A stretch of 64,000 nt of DNA. Origin: Kazachstania africana CBS 2517. Its lineage: Eukaryota > Ascomycota > Saccharomycetes > Saccharomycetales > Saccharomycetaceae. The first letter of the stretch is position 1, and every line of letters starts with the position of its first letter. Below, piece after piece: positions 9,279-20,024 of this stretch. Below the pieces are notes generated by a model that was given only the letters and a program-made list of their open reading frames with translations, was not told where the DNA came from and did not search any database. A program made the translations under genes and the position numbers. The stretch lies in assembly GCF_000304475.1 (NCBI RefSeq), contig NC_018941.1, positions 1,240,001-1,304,000 of the forward strand, read 5' to 3'.

Positions 9279-11348
9279 ATGCCAAGAGTTGGAAGGAGAG
9301 GAAAAGGGTTGAAGGATAATAAACCCAAAGATGAGGTACCCATTATTCCTACGAAGGTGCTATCTTCGATTCTGAATATTTTGGATTTTACATTTGAACG
9401 TGACATTGGTATGTTGAACGGTAAAAATGTACGTTCGTTACCAGAGAGGAAAATATTAGTAGACTTAAAGGCGCAACTGGATAAACTTGACGATTTGTTC
9501 GGTACAATTGCTGATAGTGATAAAGTTTGTATTGATCGCATTAGGGAAATTAGAGATAATCGAAATAATTCAAAAAATAAAAATAACGATGATAGAAGTA
9601 TTATCAATAATAATAATAATAATACCACTAGTGATACAGGAGAAAAGGAGTATGAAAAGAGCCCAAGCAAGCAAGAACAAGTAAAAGCAATTGAAAGTGA
9701 ACCTTTAAAGGAAGAGGTAGCTAAAGAAGTAGCAGAATCTTCAAAAGAGATTCCAGAGGTCATGGATGTTACGGTATCTGTACCCTCACAGAAAAGGCCT
9801 GCTGAAGACATTGAAAAGGAAAAAGAACAATCTTCGCAGGAAGAAAAACCAATTGAGGATGAAATAAAATTGAAAAAACCAAAATTGGACGGTCATGTTG
9901 ACATTGACAGAATGGAAAATGATCCTTTTGTCAAGAATCCAAAATCGGAGTTCATCAGATCACAAACTTTGCCAAATGCTGCAAGAGCTTTAGGGCTATA
10001 TAGTGAAGAGGGTTTAGAAAGTACGGGCAATGATTATTTGAAAAAAAAATACCATGTGGCATCGTATCCAACCAATGATTTAAAGAAACTTTTACCAGGT
10101 GAACTTCCGGATATGGACTTTTCATGTCCTAAACCAACTAATCAAATTCAATATAATACATTCTTATCTTTCGTAGATAATTTCTACAGGGATCTAAATG
10201 ATGACGACACTAAGTTTTTGAAATCAAAATATATTTTACCATTAAAATTACAGGTAGATAAAACATACGATCCAGATGTGACGCCATTTGTAATACCAAA
10301 ATTGGGACCCTTGTACACAGACACATGGTTCAAAGAGGACAGTAACCAAAAGAAGGCAAATACGTCTCCTCCTCCACTTAATGACCCAACTTCGATTTTT
10401 CCAAGAAAAAGCGCCAGTGATATAAATGATTTTGTTCTGGAAACTGAAGATGTATCATGCGGACCGCTTGTCTCAAGGCTTTTATCTGCCATTCTTAAGG
10501 AAGACGGAAATGATGCGAATAATAAAGACGTTGCCATAAATGCTACGAATGATCACAGTTTACACAATAACATTAAACAAGAAAATACCGATAATTTAGA
10601 AATGGACAGCTACGAACGAACACCGAGTGAAAGTACAGTCCATACACCAATAAGTGAAATTGACGAACAAATGACCAAATTTCATAATAATGGAACCACA
10701 AGTAATTTAACCACAGATCCCGGGTGGAATTTAGATACAATCAATTTGGATTACCCAACTTTTGAAGAAAGGTTGAAAAGGGAATTGAAATACGTTGGAA
10801 TATATATGAATATGCCTAAGGATGAGAATAATCCAAATGGTGATGAACTTGATTGGTTAAATGGGAGAGAAGATGATGAAATTAGTGCAGAATTGAGAGA
10901 ATTACAAAACTCTTTAAAAAATGTCACCGTTAAAAATCAAAGTCGAAAAGAATCATTACTTCCTCTATTGGAAGTTCAATTGGCCTGGCAAGAGTATTCA
11001 TCTATCTTAGACGATTTAGATAAACAGATAGACCAGGCGTACATCAAACGTGTAAGAGTTCCAAAGAAAAGAAAGAAGCATCATGGCTTGACCACGGTCA
11101 CTGCTGGTACAGCATCACAAATCGCCCAACAAAAAGCAGCTAATTCTAGTTTGAGGGCGTTATTAGACAAGAGATTAAGATGGATAACAAAAATTGGTCC
11201 TTTATTCCGAGAGCCTGAAGTGATGAAAAGAATCCCAGAAGAAAGCGTCTTTAGGGACATGGATCAAGAAGAAGACGAAGAAGACGAAGAAGCGGATGTC
11301 TTCAGCCCTAATACGAACAATAAAGATGTGGAATTGGGAGAATCATAG
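9279..11348 (+). CDS. NGG1: SAGA/ADA histone acetyltransferase adaptor Ngg1/Ada3
   Basis: Ada3 links Gcn5 and Ada2 in the acetyltransferase module of SAGA, ADA and SLIK. The protein has 689 residues (S. cerevisiae 702). The N-terminus (MPR-x-GRRGK followed by LLSS-x-L and a TFERDIGMLNGK block) is characteristic. A variable Lys/Glu/Asn region with an Asn run lies at about 110-200. The C-terminal Ada3 domain (about 510-670) contains ELRELQ, WQEY and an RVPKKRKK basic patch followed by RALLDKRLRWI. The extreme C-terminus is acidic. The gene is tandem with UBC1 downstream. Confidence 0.95.
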   Translation: MPRVGRRGKGLKDNKPKDEVPIIPTKVLSSILNILDFTFERDIGMLNGKNVRSLPERKILVDLKAQLDKLDDLFGTIADSDKVCIDRIREIRDNRNNSKNKNNDDRSIINNNNNNTTSDTGEKEYEKSPSKQEQVKAIESEPLKEEVAKEVAESSKEIPEVMDVTVSVPSQKRPAEDIEKEKEQSSQEEKPIEDEIKLKKPKLDGHVDIDRMENDPFVKNPKSEFIRSQTLPNAARALGLYSEEGLESTGNDYLKKKYHVASYPTNDLKKLLPGELPDMDFSCPKPTNQIQYNTFLSFVDNFYRDLNDDDTKFLKSKYILPLKLQVDKTYDPDVTPFVIPKLGPLYTDTWFKEDSNQKKANTSPPPLNDPTSIFPRKSASDINDFVLETEDVSCGPLVSRLLSAILKEDGNDANNKDVAINATNDHSLHNNIKQENTDNLEMDSYERTPSESTVHTPISEIDEQMTKFHNNGTTSNLTTDPGWNLDTINLDYPTFEERLKRELKYVGIYMNMPKDENNPNGDELDWLNGREDDEISAELRELQNSLKNVTVKNQSRKESLLPLLEVQLAWQEYSSILDDLDKQIDQAYIKRVRVPKKRKKHHGLTTVTAGTASQIAQQKAANSSLRALLDKRLRWITKIGPLFREPEVMKRIPEESVFRDMDQEEDEEDEEADVFSPNTNNKDVELGES

Positions 11349-11666
11349 CCATATAGCTGGCGTCATTTACCACTTTATATATAGATATATAGAAAGAAGC
11401 ACGTCCAAAAATCACTCAAACGGTGCCGGTTTTACTACCATTTACAGTTTACTATTAGCGGTCACAGTGCACGACCTGTCATTAGTTCTGTTTTTTTTTG
11501 CTTTCATCACATTTCGAGAAGTACGGATTTCCGAATGGAGGAAATCAAGAAAAATCTGGTTTATAATGGTGGATTAAGTGTTTCTTGAAACTGTAAAGTA
11601 TTGCAATCATAGCCACTGGGAATAACAGTAAACAAGCAATTGGTAAATAAATAAGATAATCGCGAT
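11349..11666. other. NGG1-UBC1 spacer
   Basis: This is 318 bp between tandem genes. TATATATAG-type AT-rich sequence lies just after NGG1 (likely 3' end signals), and an A-rich leader lies before UBC1. Nothing else is seen. Confidence 0.5.
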
Positions 11667-12308
11667 ATGTCAAGGGCAAAGAGAATTATGAAGGAGTTAC
11701 AGGCCGTTAAGGACGATCCAGAGGCCAAAATAACTTTAGAATTTGTTATTGAATCTGATATACACCATTTAAAAGGTTCTTTTATTGGACCACCAGGTAC
11801 TCCCTACGAAAATGGAGCCTTTGTTGTCGATATTGAAGTTCCAATGGAATACCCATTCAAACCTCCACAAATGAAATTTGATACAAAAGTTTACCACCCA
11901 AATATTTCTTCAGTCACTGGGGCAATTTGTCTTGACATTTTGAAAAATGCATGGTCTCCCGTTATAACGTTGAAATCTGCCTTGATTTCATTACAAGCAT
12001 TACTTCAATCACCTGAACCAAATGACCCACAGGATGCAGAAGTTGCTCAACATTACCTTAGGGACAGAGAATCCTTTAACAAGACAGCCGCACTATGGAC
12101 AAAATTATATGCATCTGCAGCTTACGGCGATAAAGAAGTCGATGAAGCTGAGCTATACGGTATCAATTCTGACGTTGTCGAAGAATTTGAATCACAAGGC
12201 TTTGAGAAAAGTAAGATCATTGAAGTTTTAAGAAGATTGGGTATCAAATCCTTGGATCCAAATGACAATGCTACAATAAATCGTATCATCGAGGAGTTGT
12301 TAAAGTAA
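11667..12308 (+). CDS. UBC1: Ubiquitin-conjugating enzyme E2 Ubc1 with UBA domain
   Basis: The E2 transfers ubiquitin through a thioester; in yeast it extends Lys48 chains with the APC/C and in ER-associated degradation. The protein has 213 residues (S. cerevisiae 215). The UBC fold spans 1 to about 150, with HPN at 77-79 and the active-site Cys88 in the GAICLDIL context. A linker leads to a C-terminal UBA domain (about 168-213), an arrangement specific to Ubc1. All catalytic residues are present. It is tandem with SDH4. Confidence 0.98.
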   Translation: MSRAKRIMKELQAVKDDPEAKITLEFVIESDIHHLKGSFIGPPGTPYENGAFVVDIEVPMEYPFKPPQMKFDTKVYHPNISSVTGAICLDILKNAWSPVITLKSALISLQALLQSPEPNDPQDAEVAQHYLRDRESFNKTAALWTKLYASAAYGDKEVDEAELYGINSDVVEEFESQGFEKSKIIEVLRRLGIKSLDPNDNATINRIIEELLK

Positions 12309-12596
12309 TTTTGCAAAAATCTGCAATAAAATATATAGATGATTACAGCTCTCTATAGATTAATGCCAGCTTTTATACATCGTTATATCTCTCACCTCTC
12401 TTTATGATACCGGGCGACCGAATCAAATTCTTGTTTTCAGCATTACCCACATTAAATGAACTCCGAGATTCGATATTTAAATATAAAAACAGCTATGCGT
12501 CGTCATATATATATATATATGTATATACCGAGCTGAACTTCAGTTGGTAGTAACTTCATTCGAAATACCGCTAGTGCCATCGTCATCTTAGAGAAA
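12309..12596. promoter_or_regulatory. UBC1-SDH4 spacer with SDH4 promoter
   Basis: This is 288 bp between tandem genes. It contains a TA-dinucleotide run (12505-12520) that may serve as a TATA-like or nucleosome-free element. No CCAAT box for Hap2/3/4 was found close to the gene. Confidence 0.4.
12505..12527. repeat. (TA)n microsatellite
   Basis: Eight AT dinucleotides followed by GTATATA lie about 75 bp before SDH4. It is a simple repeat, likely slippage-prone and possibly part of the promoter. Confidence 0.8.
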
Positions 12597-13154
12597 ATGC
12601 TGTTATATAGACGTAATCTGCTTTTAGGTAACAGATTCGCTCAGGCTGCCATTAGTAGGGGTTTTCATTCTACCGCCAAAAGAAGCTTCACAATACCATT
12701 TCTTCCAATATTACCACAAAAGCCAGGAGGTGTCATTGGCACACCAAACGAAGCATACAAGTCTCCAAGACCGAATAAACTGGAAGGCTCATTTCATTGG
12801 TGGTTAGAAAAAGCATTCGCCGTCACCTCATTTCCACTAGCGACGGCTGCATTGTTTACCACAGGTCCGTTATCCACTACCTGTGATTCCATATTTTGTC
12901 TAGGCTTGTTAGGTTATTATTATATGGAATTCCATTCATGTATAACCGATTACATATCCAGTAGAGTGTATGGAAAGATTCATAATTATGCAATGTATCT
13001 CCTCGGGGCAGGGACGTTTGTCTCTTTGTTTGGGATATATAAATTAGAGAGTGAGACTGGTGGATTTGTTGGTATAGTAAAAAAACTCTGGGCTTTTCCT
13101 TCGATTACTAGCAATAAAATGGAAGATGAAGTAACTGTCACTTCAGAAAGCTAA
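12597..13154 (+). CDS. SDH4: Succinate dehydrogenase membrane anchor Sdh4
   Basis: This is the complex II subunit D, which with Sdh3 anchors the catalytic dimer in the inner membrane and forms the quinone site. The protein has 185 residues (S. cerevisiae 181). The N-terminus to about residue 32 is Arg-rich with RGFHSTAKR, a matrix-targeting presequence. Three hydrophobic segments follow. The [12 protein letters not shown] stretch in the middle corresponds to the conserved His/Asp-Tyr region near haem and quinone. It is tandem after UBC1 and convergent with CSN9. Confidence 0.93.
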   Translation: MLLYRRNLLLGNRFAQAAISRGFHSTAKRSFTIPFLPILPQKPGGVIGTPNEAYKSPRPNKLEGSFHWWLEKAFAVTSFPLATAALFTTGPLSTTCDSIFCLGLLGYYYMEFHSCITDYISSRVYGKIHNYAMYLLGAGTFVSLFGIYKLESETGGFVGIVKKLWAFPSITSNKMEDEVTVTSES

Positions 13155-13276
13155 GGCATTTTAATGACTAAAAAAAATATGCTTAAATACATTCCAAATA
13201 TAACTTATTCAATTATCAAGATTATTTAATGAAGTAAAATAGTCTAGCGTATTCTGTCTCAAACTATCCGAAATAC

Positions 13277-13825
13277 TTAACCCAGAATATCTTGTGTCAA
13301 TTTTGATTTCCACTTTTTTAAGTCTTGGATCAAGCTCTCTTTACTGATTTGAAGATTATGGACTCTATACAAGTCGCGCTCATTGGCATATACATCTCTA
13401 CAATCAAACCAGTCTGTTATCTTGGCCACTCGTTCGACAGAATCTAGTCTGACCCTAAAGAAACCTTGAAGCTGGATTAGGAAATTCTCAACATCATTCA
13501 TATTATCAATGAGACATTCGTTTGCAATTGTTTCATATGTAAGTACTCTGCATTGCTCACTAAGGGAGATAATGGTTAATTTTTGAAGCTTCGCTATCAT
13601 TGCTGGGCTCATTTCTTTACGAAGATCATCCGTCAAATCCTTTATTGTACCAAATGAAAATATCTCAAGCAATGTCCTGGTTTCTGTATCAGTAGAGTCT
13701 AACCATTCTTGTTTGAAGTGAAATGTATGGGGATCTTCAAGTATTTCAACTAACCTTCCATCCATGGTCCATAGTGTAGATTCTTGGGCTATACAAGAAA
13801 GTTTACCAGCGGAGAGTTTCTTCAC
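13277..13825 (-). CDS. CSN9: COP9 signalosome subunit Csn9
   Basis: Csn9 is a small subunit of the yeast COP9 signalosome, which deneddylates cullins. As annotated the frame gives 182 residues, but S. cerevisiae Csn9 has 162. The similar sequence (LEDP-x-x-x-H-x-x-EWL then LEIFxFGxIKDL) begins just after an internal Met at codon 21 (start at 13765), which gives exactly 162 residues. The shorter form is therefore the likelier product. The C-terminal half carries LIQLQ and FDCRDVY, which match the family. It is divergent from NVJ3, with under 160 bp between them, and convergent with SDH4. Confidence 0.85.
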   Translation of the reverse strand: MKKLSAGKLSCIAQESTLWTMDGRLVEILEDPHTFHFKQEWLDSTDTETRTLLEIFSFGTIKDLTDDLRKEMSPAMIAKLQKLTIISLSEQCRVLTYETIANECLIDNMNDVENFLIQLQGFFRVRLDSVERVAKITDWFDCRDVYANERDLYRVHNLQISKESLIQDLKKWKSKLTQDILG

Positions 13826-13922
13826 CGGTAATATCCTTTACCTTGAAAACAAGCCATAATTAGAAAAATGAAATTAGATAAAACGAACGAGAATATCAGT
13901 AACCTTCTCTAATTTTGAATAG

Positions 13923-15236
13923 ATGCCCAATGTATTGTATAATAATAATTCAAATTTGATTCGAAGATTCCAAAGAAGCTCATTGTCTAGGCAGCATCGA
14001 TTGAAAGTCTCTCAAAAGGCTTCTTTGAAGAAAAACGCACATAATAATGATCCAGAAGAGGATATTCCCTTTGAATCGCAATTTGGTAAGAATTCAGAAG
14101 CATATTTGAGAGAGTTGGCGTGCTCAATTTATCCTAGTTCATTGCACAAAAGTATTTGTTCACTGTCTTCCTATCCAGATTTACAGATTCACGTTTTTGT
14201 TGCATTATTGGTCAAAAATTTCATAAATAGTTGGTATGGTACCAAAATCCCCGCTAAAGATGATCAATTTCACAATGAAATATTCTCCATCATACAAAGG
14301 TTATTGGGCTCTGTCAGGAACAATAATATAGATTTCGAATTGCTTCTGTTGGATGACCTTCCCTACATAATAGCCAATCATTTAATGACCCTACAAATTT
14401 GTAAAACCAAGACAACAAACAAGCAATTAATCTACCAACAATATTGCAGGATAAATCTTTTGGATGAAGCTAGATACCCCTATACCATATCAAATGTTAT
14501 TCAAGATTCGCTCAACAGTCATTCTACTTTACAGATAGCTTTCATAGACTCTTTATTGAATCAATTGCTTCTTGGAAGAGTTGCAGATAGTGCAATGGAG
14601 CCGTATTATGTTATAAGGCTTTTAGCAAAGATATCCAAGAAAATAAATGACCAAAAATCAAAGGTTAATAAAAACAAAGTTCAATCACGTTTTCCCAGCA
14701 ATTTCAACTCCGTCTACAAATATTTTAGATTTCTTTTTGACAGACGAAAAGAATATAATGAGAAAATTGCTCGACAGTTCTCTGAAAGGTACATATTTTC
14801 GTTTCTACTGTGCGATGTACTCCATTTGCATTTGAGAAAGCCTATATTATACTTTTTATTCAAAATGATACTTTCAATACCCGTTGTCAATTTCATTTTG
14901 AAGGATGTCTTTGGTAGATATCTTGTAGAGAATACCATAAGAAATAAAATCTTTATAGGTGGTAGCATGAACTTTTTGAGAACAACCCTCTTTCCTAATG
15001 ATAATTCAATGGGCCCAAGGACAATAATACCGACAGGCCTCGAATTTGAGTTGATCAAAGTGGATTGCAGTGACGAAATGTGGAAGGCCTGTTTGACGCT
15101 CAAACTGAATTATCTACTGGGTCTCCGAAAAGACGATATCATTTTTTTGGTTGATCTCATCTGCGTTGATAAAAGTTGTAGCAAACTTTTATGCTTCACA
15201 CTTATTGACTGTATACTTGCACATTTAACTGAATAA
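13923..15236 (+). CDS. NVJ3: Nvj3-like PXA-domain protein
   Basis: The 437-residue protein sits where YDR179W-A/NVJ3 (463 aa) lies, between CSN9 and SCC2. NVJ3 is a shorter relative of the ER-vacuole tether Mdm1. The basic N-terminus (about 1-40, Arg/Lys-rich) precedes a helical region (about 55-240) with the pattern of a PXA domain (FVALLVKNFINSWYG). The C-terminal half contains hydrophobic helices. No PX domain is seen. The function at nucleus-vacuole junctions comes from the orthologue and was not read from the sequence. Confidence 0.85.
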   Translation: MPNVLYNNNSNLIRRFQRSSLSRQHRLKVSQKASLKKNAHNNDPEEDIPFESQFGKNSEAYLRELACSIYPSSLHKSICSLSSYPDLQIHVFVALLVKNFINSWYGTKIPAKDDQFHNEIFSIIQRLLGSVRNNNIDFELLLLDDLPYIIANHLMTLQICKTKTTNKQLIYQQYCRINLLDEARYPYTISNVIQDSLNSHSTLQIAFIDSLLNQLLLGRVADSAMEPYYVIRLLAKISKKINDQKSKVNKNKVQSRFPSNFNSVYKYFRFLFDRRKEYNEKIARQFSERYIFSFLLCDVLHLHLRKPILYFLFKMILSIPVVNFILKDVFGRYLVENTIRNKIFIGGSMNFLRTTLFPNDNSMGPRTIIPTGLEFELIKVDCSDEMWKACLTLKLNYLLGLRKDDIIFLVDLICVDKSCSKLLCFTLIDCILAHLTE

Positions 15237-15548
15237 GTGCATACTCTGCTCCTATGTAAGCTTATATTGTCATATAAATATGCTCATATCGTGGGTATAG
15301 TGTGCTTTACCACCCAGACATACAACGCGTCTTTCGAAATATTCTTTTCAAGAAATTGGTCTATATTAATTTTTTTAGTCTCATTATGTAGATACTGAAC
15401 TTGGATTGAGCTGAATATAAGGAATTCAAATCACTTCAAGTACACTTCTAGTTGTGTTCTGAGCGGTTGAAAACATAGTACTCCTTTAAAAAGCTAGGTA
15501 ATTGGGCCGAAGCCATTAGATCTGCGTTAATTTGGGACATATACACTT
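15237..15548. other. NVJ3-SCC2 spacer
   Basis: This is 312 bp between tandem genes. It carries one MCB site (listed separately) and poly-T near 15370. Nothing else is recognised. Confidence 0.5.
15325..15330. promoter_or_regulatory. MCB (ACGCGT), candidate MBF site of SCC2
   Basis: ACGCGT lies about 220 bp upstream of SCC2. MBF (Mbp1-Swi6) uses this site for G1/S expression, and many cohesion genes carry it. A single six-base site is suggestive only. Confidence 0.45.
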
Positions 15549-18500
15549 TTGGCGGCTATGGAAAATTATCCAGGAGAAGGTACAGATGCTCCCAAAAAGA
15601 TCGTAGAGGCTTTAGAAAAGCAACCTTTATCATATTTGGTACCTAAATCGCGGCTATCGTCTTTACTTACTGATACAATGACTGTGTCTGTTCCATTATC
15701 TCATGAGACCTTTAAAGAAAGTAAGGACATTAGTAACGAAAGTCATATGATTGATAAGTTAAATTCCGTACTATTAGGCATTCATAATGGGGATGAGGAG
15801 AGCAAGTTACTCTTTAGACGCCCCAAGATGTTCAAGTATAAACTAAAGAGAAGGGATTCTGCCGATACCGGAAAATTGTTTGAGAAACTATCACCATTAG
15901 CTAAGCAACTCCTACAACTTAACGATCCTGGTATAAATCCAGATGATATAATTAATGAAATTAACACAGAAAAAAGTATAGAGAAGCACAAGTTGGAAGA
16001 TTTGTCGAATATATCGCTAGATTTGACATCTCAAGGATCTCCAAAAAGAGCCAAGCTATCATCTGGCGTCTCACTTAATCAGAAATCCATGGGTGAGCAA
16101 TGCTTAAAAGAGCTAGATATTTTATTACATCGATTTGGTGAGGATGCTTTATCTTCTGACAGGGACGATGTCGAGATTTGGGCTTTCTTAGATAACGACT
16201 CATATGTACTGAGGGAGGAATACATCGACAGGTTGCAAATAGTTTTAAATAATATTTTTACAATTCCACAAATATGGCCAGAGCTTAAGGTCGAGCAGCT
16301 CAGAAGAATCTTAGATATTATGACAAACAATATCAGAATTTGTAGAGAGCATAAAAATTCAAAAGAAAGCCCTTTTCCAGTTGGAAAAATTGCATATGCA
16401 TCAGTGGCTGTTAGTTTCAATGTACTGTCGTTAAATAATAACGATAAGCGACTAAATTTGGAACAATACGTCTTGGAACCCATAGACTTTCTGGTTGAGT
16501 CGCTAGAATCGATAAAAAACTCTGGAAGTAGTTCGAGTCCGGTAACAGATGATTTGAGGCTACTAGAACAATCAATACAAACATTCCCAACATATATTCA
16601 TCAGCGCCCTTTTCTAGATGAGAGTTTGGTGACGAAACTTACATATCTGTTTACTGACATTGTAATGAATTATGAGCTGGAGTTAAACAGCAATATAGCT
16701 GCGCAAAATTCATGGGAAAAGATAAAACATGTAAGTTCAGAAGCACTAATTGCACTATACAATAAAGTTCCAGGGCAAAGGGACTTTATAATAGATGAAC
16801 TACTTTCCCAAAGTGAGCGATTACCACAGAGAAGATTACAAAGAAAATTAAGAAAGGTAAAAAAAGACTTGTTCACTAGCGATTTTACCTTAACTTTGTG
16901 CATGATGCTTGAAAATTTGAACAAACTTGACTTGGACTTCAAACAAGTTGACATGATTGATAGCAATTTTTCAATCATTACAGAAAAGCAGAAAGAAATA
17001 GAGACGTTTTTACTTAACACAATTGACCATGTCAATAACACCCTTTTAAATCAATTTTTCGGAAATTTCATCAAGTATCGTCACTCCCTAGAAAACTACA
17101 TCCAAGATCTAATCAACCTTTTCCCTCATCTCGAATGGCCTGTTGCTGAACTCTTGTTATCCTCGATGATGAAGAAATTGTTGATGATGTTTGGCCCTAA
17201 TAATTCAAAAGCAGCAAATGCAGAAACAGTGTGTCTACAATTAATAGGACAGATAGGCTGTGCAATCTTTGATGTCAGATGTAGAACAAGGCCGAATGAA
17301 TGTAACAATTTGGTAAAAATTTGTAATTATCCTGAGTACTTACAGCAGTTTATGGCATCTTTTGACCGTTGCAAAAATTTTCTAGGGCAATCTGAAGGAA
17401 AAAAGAGTACATACGTTTATCTCTGCTGTTCTAAACTATCCTGTTTGGTGAGACTAAAGGAATACGTGAAGGATTCCGAAGAGCAAAATTCTAACATTCA
17501 AGCAATGATCCAGCAATGCTTATTGGATTTGGAGTCTGAGAAGGTCGACCATGTATCTAGCTCAGACATTAACGATGTTTCACTAGACTATTTTTCTGTT
17601 CTCCATGCATACGATTTGTTAAATTTGTACGAACCTTATTTAAGATTAGTATTATCCATTTTAAACCAAAACAAAGTCAAGCTTAGATCTACCGCAATTA
17701 AGTGTCTCTCGATGCTCGCTTCTAAAGATAAAACTGTTCTGTCAAACTCGATGGTGAAGGCAACAATTGTGAGGCTCCTTAGCGACTCTTCTGCTGCTTC
17801 CATAAAAGATGCAACGCTTGATTTGGTTAGCATCGCTTCGTCATATCTCCAGTATTTCGAGCAAATTAACATAAATTATGATAATGATAGTGTATTAATA
17901 CGGAAGCACATTCTGAAAATAAATGAAAGGGTTTATGATGAAACAAAAGATATAAATACGAAGATTTTTGTAGCGTCTAAAATTCTTTTAAGATTAGAGG
18001 ATGAAGAAGATACAATAATAGATATGGCGGAACAAATTTTATATAGCAGATGGCTTACTTCAGTAAGTGAACTTGATAAGAAACCTGATAGACAGGGTTC
18101 TATATGCAGAGAAATTATTACTGTTATGTCTGGTATAGCTGTAATGAGCCAGAAATCTTCTGAAATTTTTGACTGGTTCCTGAACTTTTATTTACTAAAT
18201 GGTTCATTGCATACCGATGACGACTTCAAAATAATCACAACAAATTTGAACAAACTAACGAATACATTGGTTCAAGAAATTGTACAGTTACAATCAGTAG
18301 ATACAAATGATCCGTCACTAGAATTGACGAAGGAAAAGTATCTTAACCTTCTGGCAAAATTTGCTTACGCTAATGTTTCATTTATAACAAAGGATCATAT
18401 TGAGAGCTTATACCCATATATGATTGCTGATGAAAAAACGAATTTTCTATATCATCTTCTGCACGTCTTTAGAAGATCAATGGAGCAGCTGTCCAATTTT

Positions 18501-20024
18501 AAATCAAAATTTCTCAATGATATTGAGACCAGCATTCTAACACGTCTGCCCAAAATGAATGTAAAAGAAATGGAAGAAGCCATACCTTTGGCGTGGCAAG
18601 TGGCATGTCACAGAAAGGATACGACGAGAATAGCAAAAGCGTGCTCGTCCTGCTTCATTCATATGAACCCGTACATAAATAAGGCCAATAAGGATCCGGC
18701 ATCACTGACTGTAGATGGGAAGTTACAGCGTTTAATGTACTTGGCAACTGGTTTTGGTAGTTTTTGTACATTCAATGCAAATAAAGATGCTATCTCTTTT
18801 TTAAAAAATGATGAAACTGTGTACGAATATGTTGCTAAATGTTTGCTGGTCTTATCTAGGAAAGACGTGGCCCATATCATTCGTCGCATAGCTATTCGAA
18901 ACTTGACTAAATTATGTGGTAGCCACCCAAAACTTTTCAATTCTAAGCACGTTCTCAAGTTGATTGATGGTGTGTTTGAAGGCGATTCTCTCGATATAAA
19001 GCTGGTTGTCTTAGAAAGCTTTTATGATTTCTTCATTATGGAAGAACAAAAGGCAGCAAGGAGCTCTGGTGCTAACCTGCTTTCCTCATCAAAAGCGAAG
19101 TCCCTGAACATAAAATTACTTCCAAAAAAGAAGTCCGACTTTCTCCATGACGGTATATGCTCAGCTTTAGTTTCAAGATACCTCAGATATATACTGGAAA
19201 TCTGTCTCTTAGAAGATACTAAAGGCGCTTTGGTTTCTGGGAGGCTGTTGAAGTTGATAGTACAATATGGCTACGTCAATCCCTCTCATTGTATTCCCAC
19301 AGTAATTGCACTACTCTCATCAAAGGATAAATATATGAATCATCTCGTTATTGGCATTTTGACAGGCATATTTGAGAAGCATGAAACCATGGTTTTCAAT
19401 GGTTTGTCAAAGGGTATTCAAACTGCAATCGAATATTCCTTCAAAATTTCAGGAGAAAGCTTCTATGAGAATGATATATTTATCCAGGCTTTGCAAAGCA
19501 TACTAGGCGAGGGTAAAAAGTACACTGTAAAATTCAGCAAATATATGAATAAAATACTCCAAATATTCTTCACCAATTCAGTTTCTATTAATTCTGATTC
19601 AAAGCAAAAGCGGAACGTGTTATTTTTATCTACTAATATTGTCAATATGAAATTTAGTTCACAATTTGAGTATTTAGGCTTGTTGAAACATATTGATTTC
19701 TCAGCTGAGCAATTACAAGAAATCATTCTAGATGAATTAGTTCATGAAAGCGACGAGAATGGCAGACCCAACTCTAAGTTAAAAGATGCTGTCATTGTTC
19801 ACGCAGCACTTTCAGACCTACAAAGTTATATGCTGAAACTATATGGCTTTAAGGAGAATATACTACTATATGAGGCTGCGCAAGAGTCAGACTTGAAAGG
19901 AAAGCAAATGCCTTTACCAAAGTCTACATCGCCGTCCTTCATTGAAATTATGCATCGTCTCCTTCAATCTGCTATAAATGAACAGTTCTACACTAAATAT
20001 ATAAAGAATATGCAAGAGTACTAA
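15549..20024 (+). CDS. SCC2: Cohesin loader subunit Scc2
   Basis: Scc2 with Scc4 loads cohesin onto chromosomes and stimulates its ATPase. The protein has 1491 residues (S. cerevisiae 1493). The N-terminal 150 residues are polar, consistent with the Scc4-binding tail. The rest is almost all helical HEAT-repeat sequence, including a KLRSTAIKCLSMLAS-type repeat around residue 710 and an RHIIRRIAIRNLTKLC-like repeat near 1110. No frameshift is seen across 4.5 kb. It is tandem after NVJ3. The gap to SAS4 downstream is unusually long (about 1 kb). Confidence 0.96.
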   Translation: MAAMENYPGEGTDAPKKIVEALEKQPLSYLVPKSRLSSLLTDTMTVSVPLSHETFKESKDISNESHMIDKLNSVLLGIHNGDEESKLLFRRPKMFKYKLKRRDSADTGKLFEKLSPLAKQLLQLNDPGINPDDIINEINTEKSIEKHKLEDLSNISLDLTSQGSPKRAKLSSGVSLNQKSMGEQCLKELDILLHRFGEDALSSDRDDVEIWAFLDNDSYVLREEYIDRLQIVLNNIFTIPQIWPELKVEQLRRILDIMTNNIRICREHKNSKESPFPVGKIAYASVAVSFNVLSLNNNDKRLNLEQYVLEPIDFLVESLESIKNSGSSSSPVTDDLRLLEQSIQTFPTYIHQRPFLDESLVTKLTYLFTDIVMNYELELNSNIAAQNSWEKIKHVSSEALIALYNKVPGQRDFIIDELLSQSERLPQRRLQRKLRKVKKDLFTSDFTLTLCMMLENLNKLDLDFKQVDMIDSNFSIITEKQKEIETFLLNTIDHVNNTLLNQFFGNFIKYRHSLENYIQDLINLFPHLEWPVAELLLSSMMKKLLMMFGPNNSKAANAETVCLQLIGQIGCAIFDVRCRTRPNECNNLVKICNYPEYLQQFMASFDRCKNFLGQSEGKKSTYVYLCCSKLSCLVRLKEYVKDSEEQNSNIQAMIQQCLLDLESEKVDHVSSSDINDVSLDYFSVLHAYDLLNLYEPYLRLVLSILNQNKVKLRSTAIKCLSMLASKDKTVLSNSMVKATIVRLLSDSSAASIKDATLDLVSIASSYLQYFEQININYDNDSVLIRKHILKINERVYDETKDINTKIFVASKILLRLEDEEDTIIDMAEQILYSRWLTSVSELDKKPDRQGSICREIITVMSGIAVMSQKSSEIFDWFLNFYLLNGSLHTDDDFKIITTNLNKLTNTLVQEIVQLQSVDTNDPSLELTKEKYLNLLAKFAYANVSFITKDHIESLYPYMIADEKTNFLYHLLHVFRRSMEQLSNFKSKFLNDIETSILTRLPKMNVKEMEEAIPLAWQVACHRKDTTRIAKACSSCFIHMNPYINKANKDPASLTVDGKLQRLMYLATGFGSFCTFNANKDAISFLKNDETVYEYVAKCLLVLSRKDVAHIIRRIAIRNLTKLCGSHPKLFNSKHVLKLIDGVFEGDSLDIKLVVLESFYDFFIMEEQKAARSSGANLLSSSKAKSLNIKLLPKKKSDFLHDGICSALVSRYLRYILEICLLEDTKGALVSGRLLKLIVQYGYVNPSHCIPTVIALLSSKDKYMNHLVIGILTGIFEKHETMVFNGLSKGIQTAIEYSFKISGESFYENDIFIQALQSILGEGKKYTVKFSKYMNKILQIFFTNSVSINSDSKQKRNVLFLSTNIVNMKFSSQFEYLGLLKHIDFSAEQLQEIILDELVHESDENGRPNSKLKDAVIVHAALSDLQSYMLKLYGFKENILLYEAAQESDLKGKQMPLPKSTSPSFIEIMHRLLQSAINEQFYTKYIKNMQEY

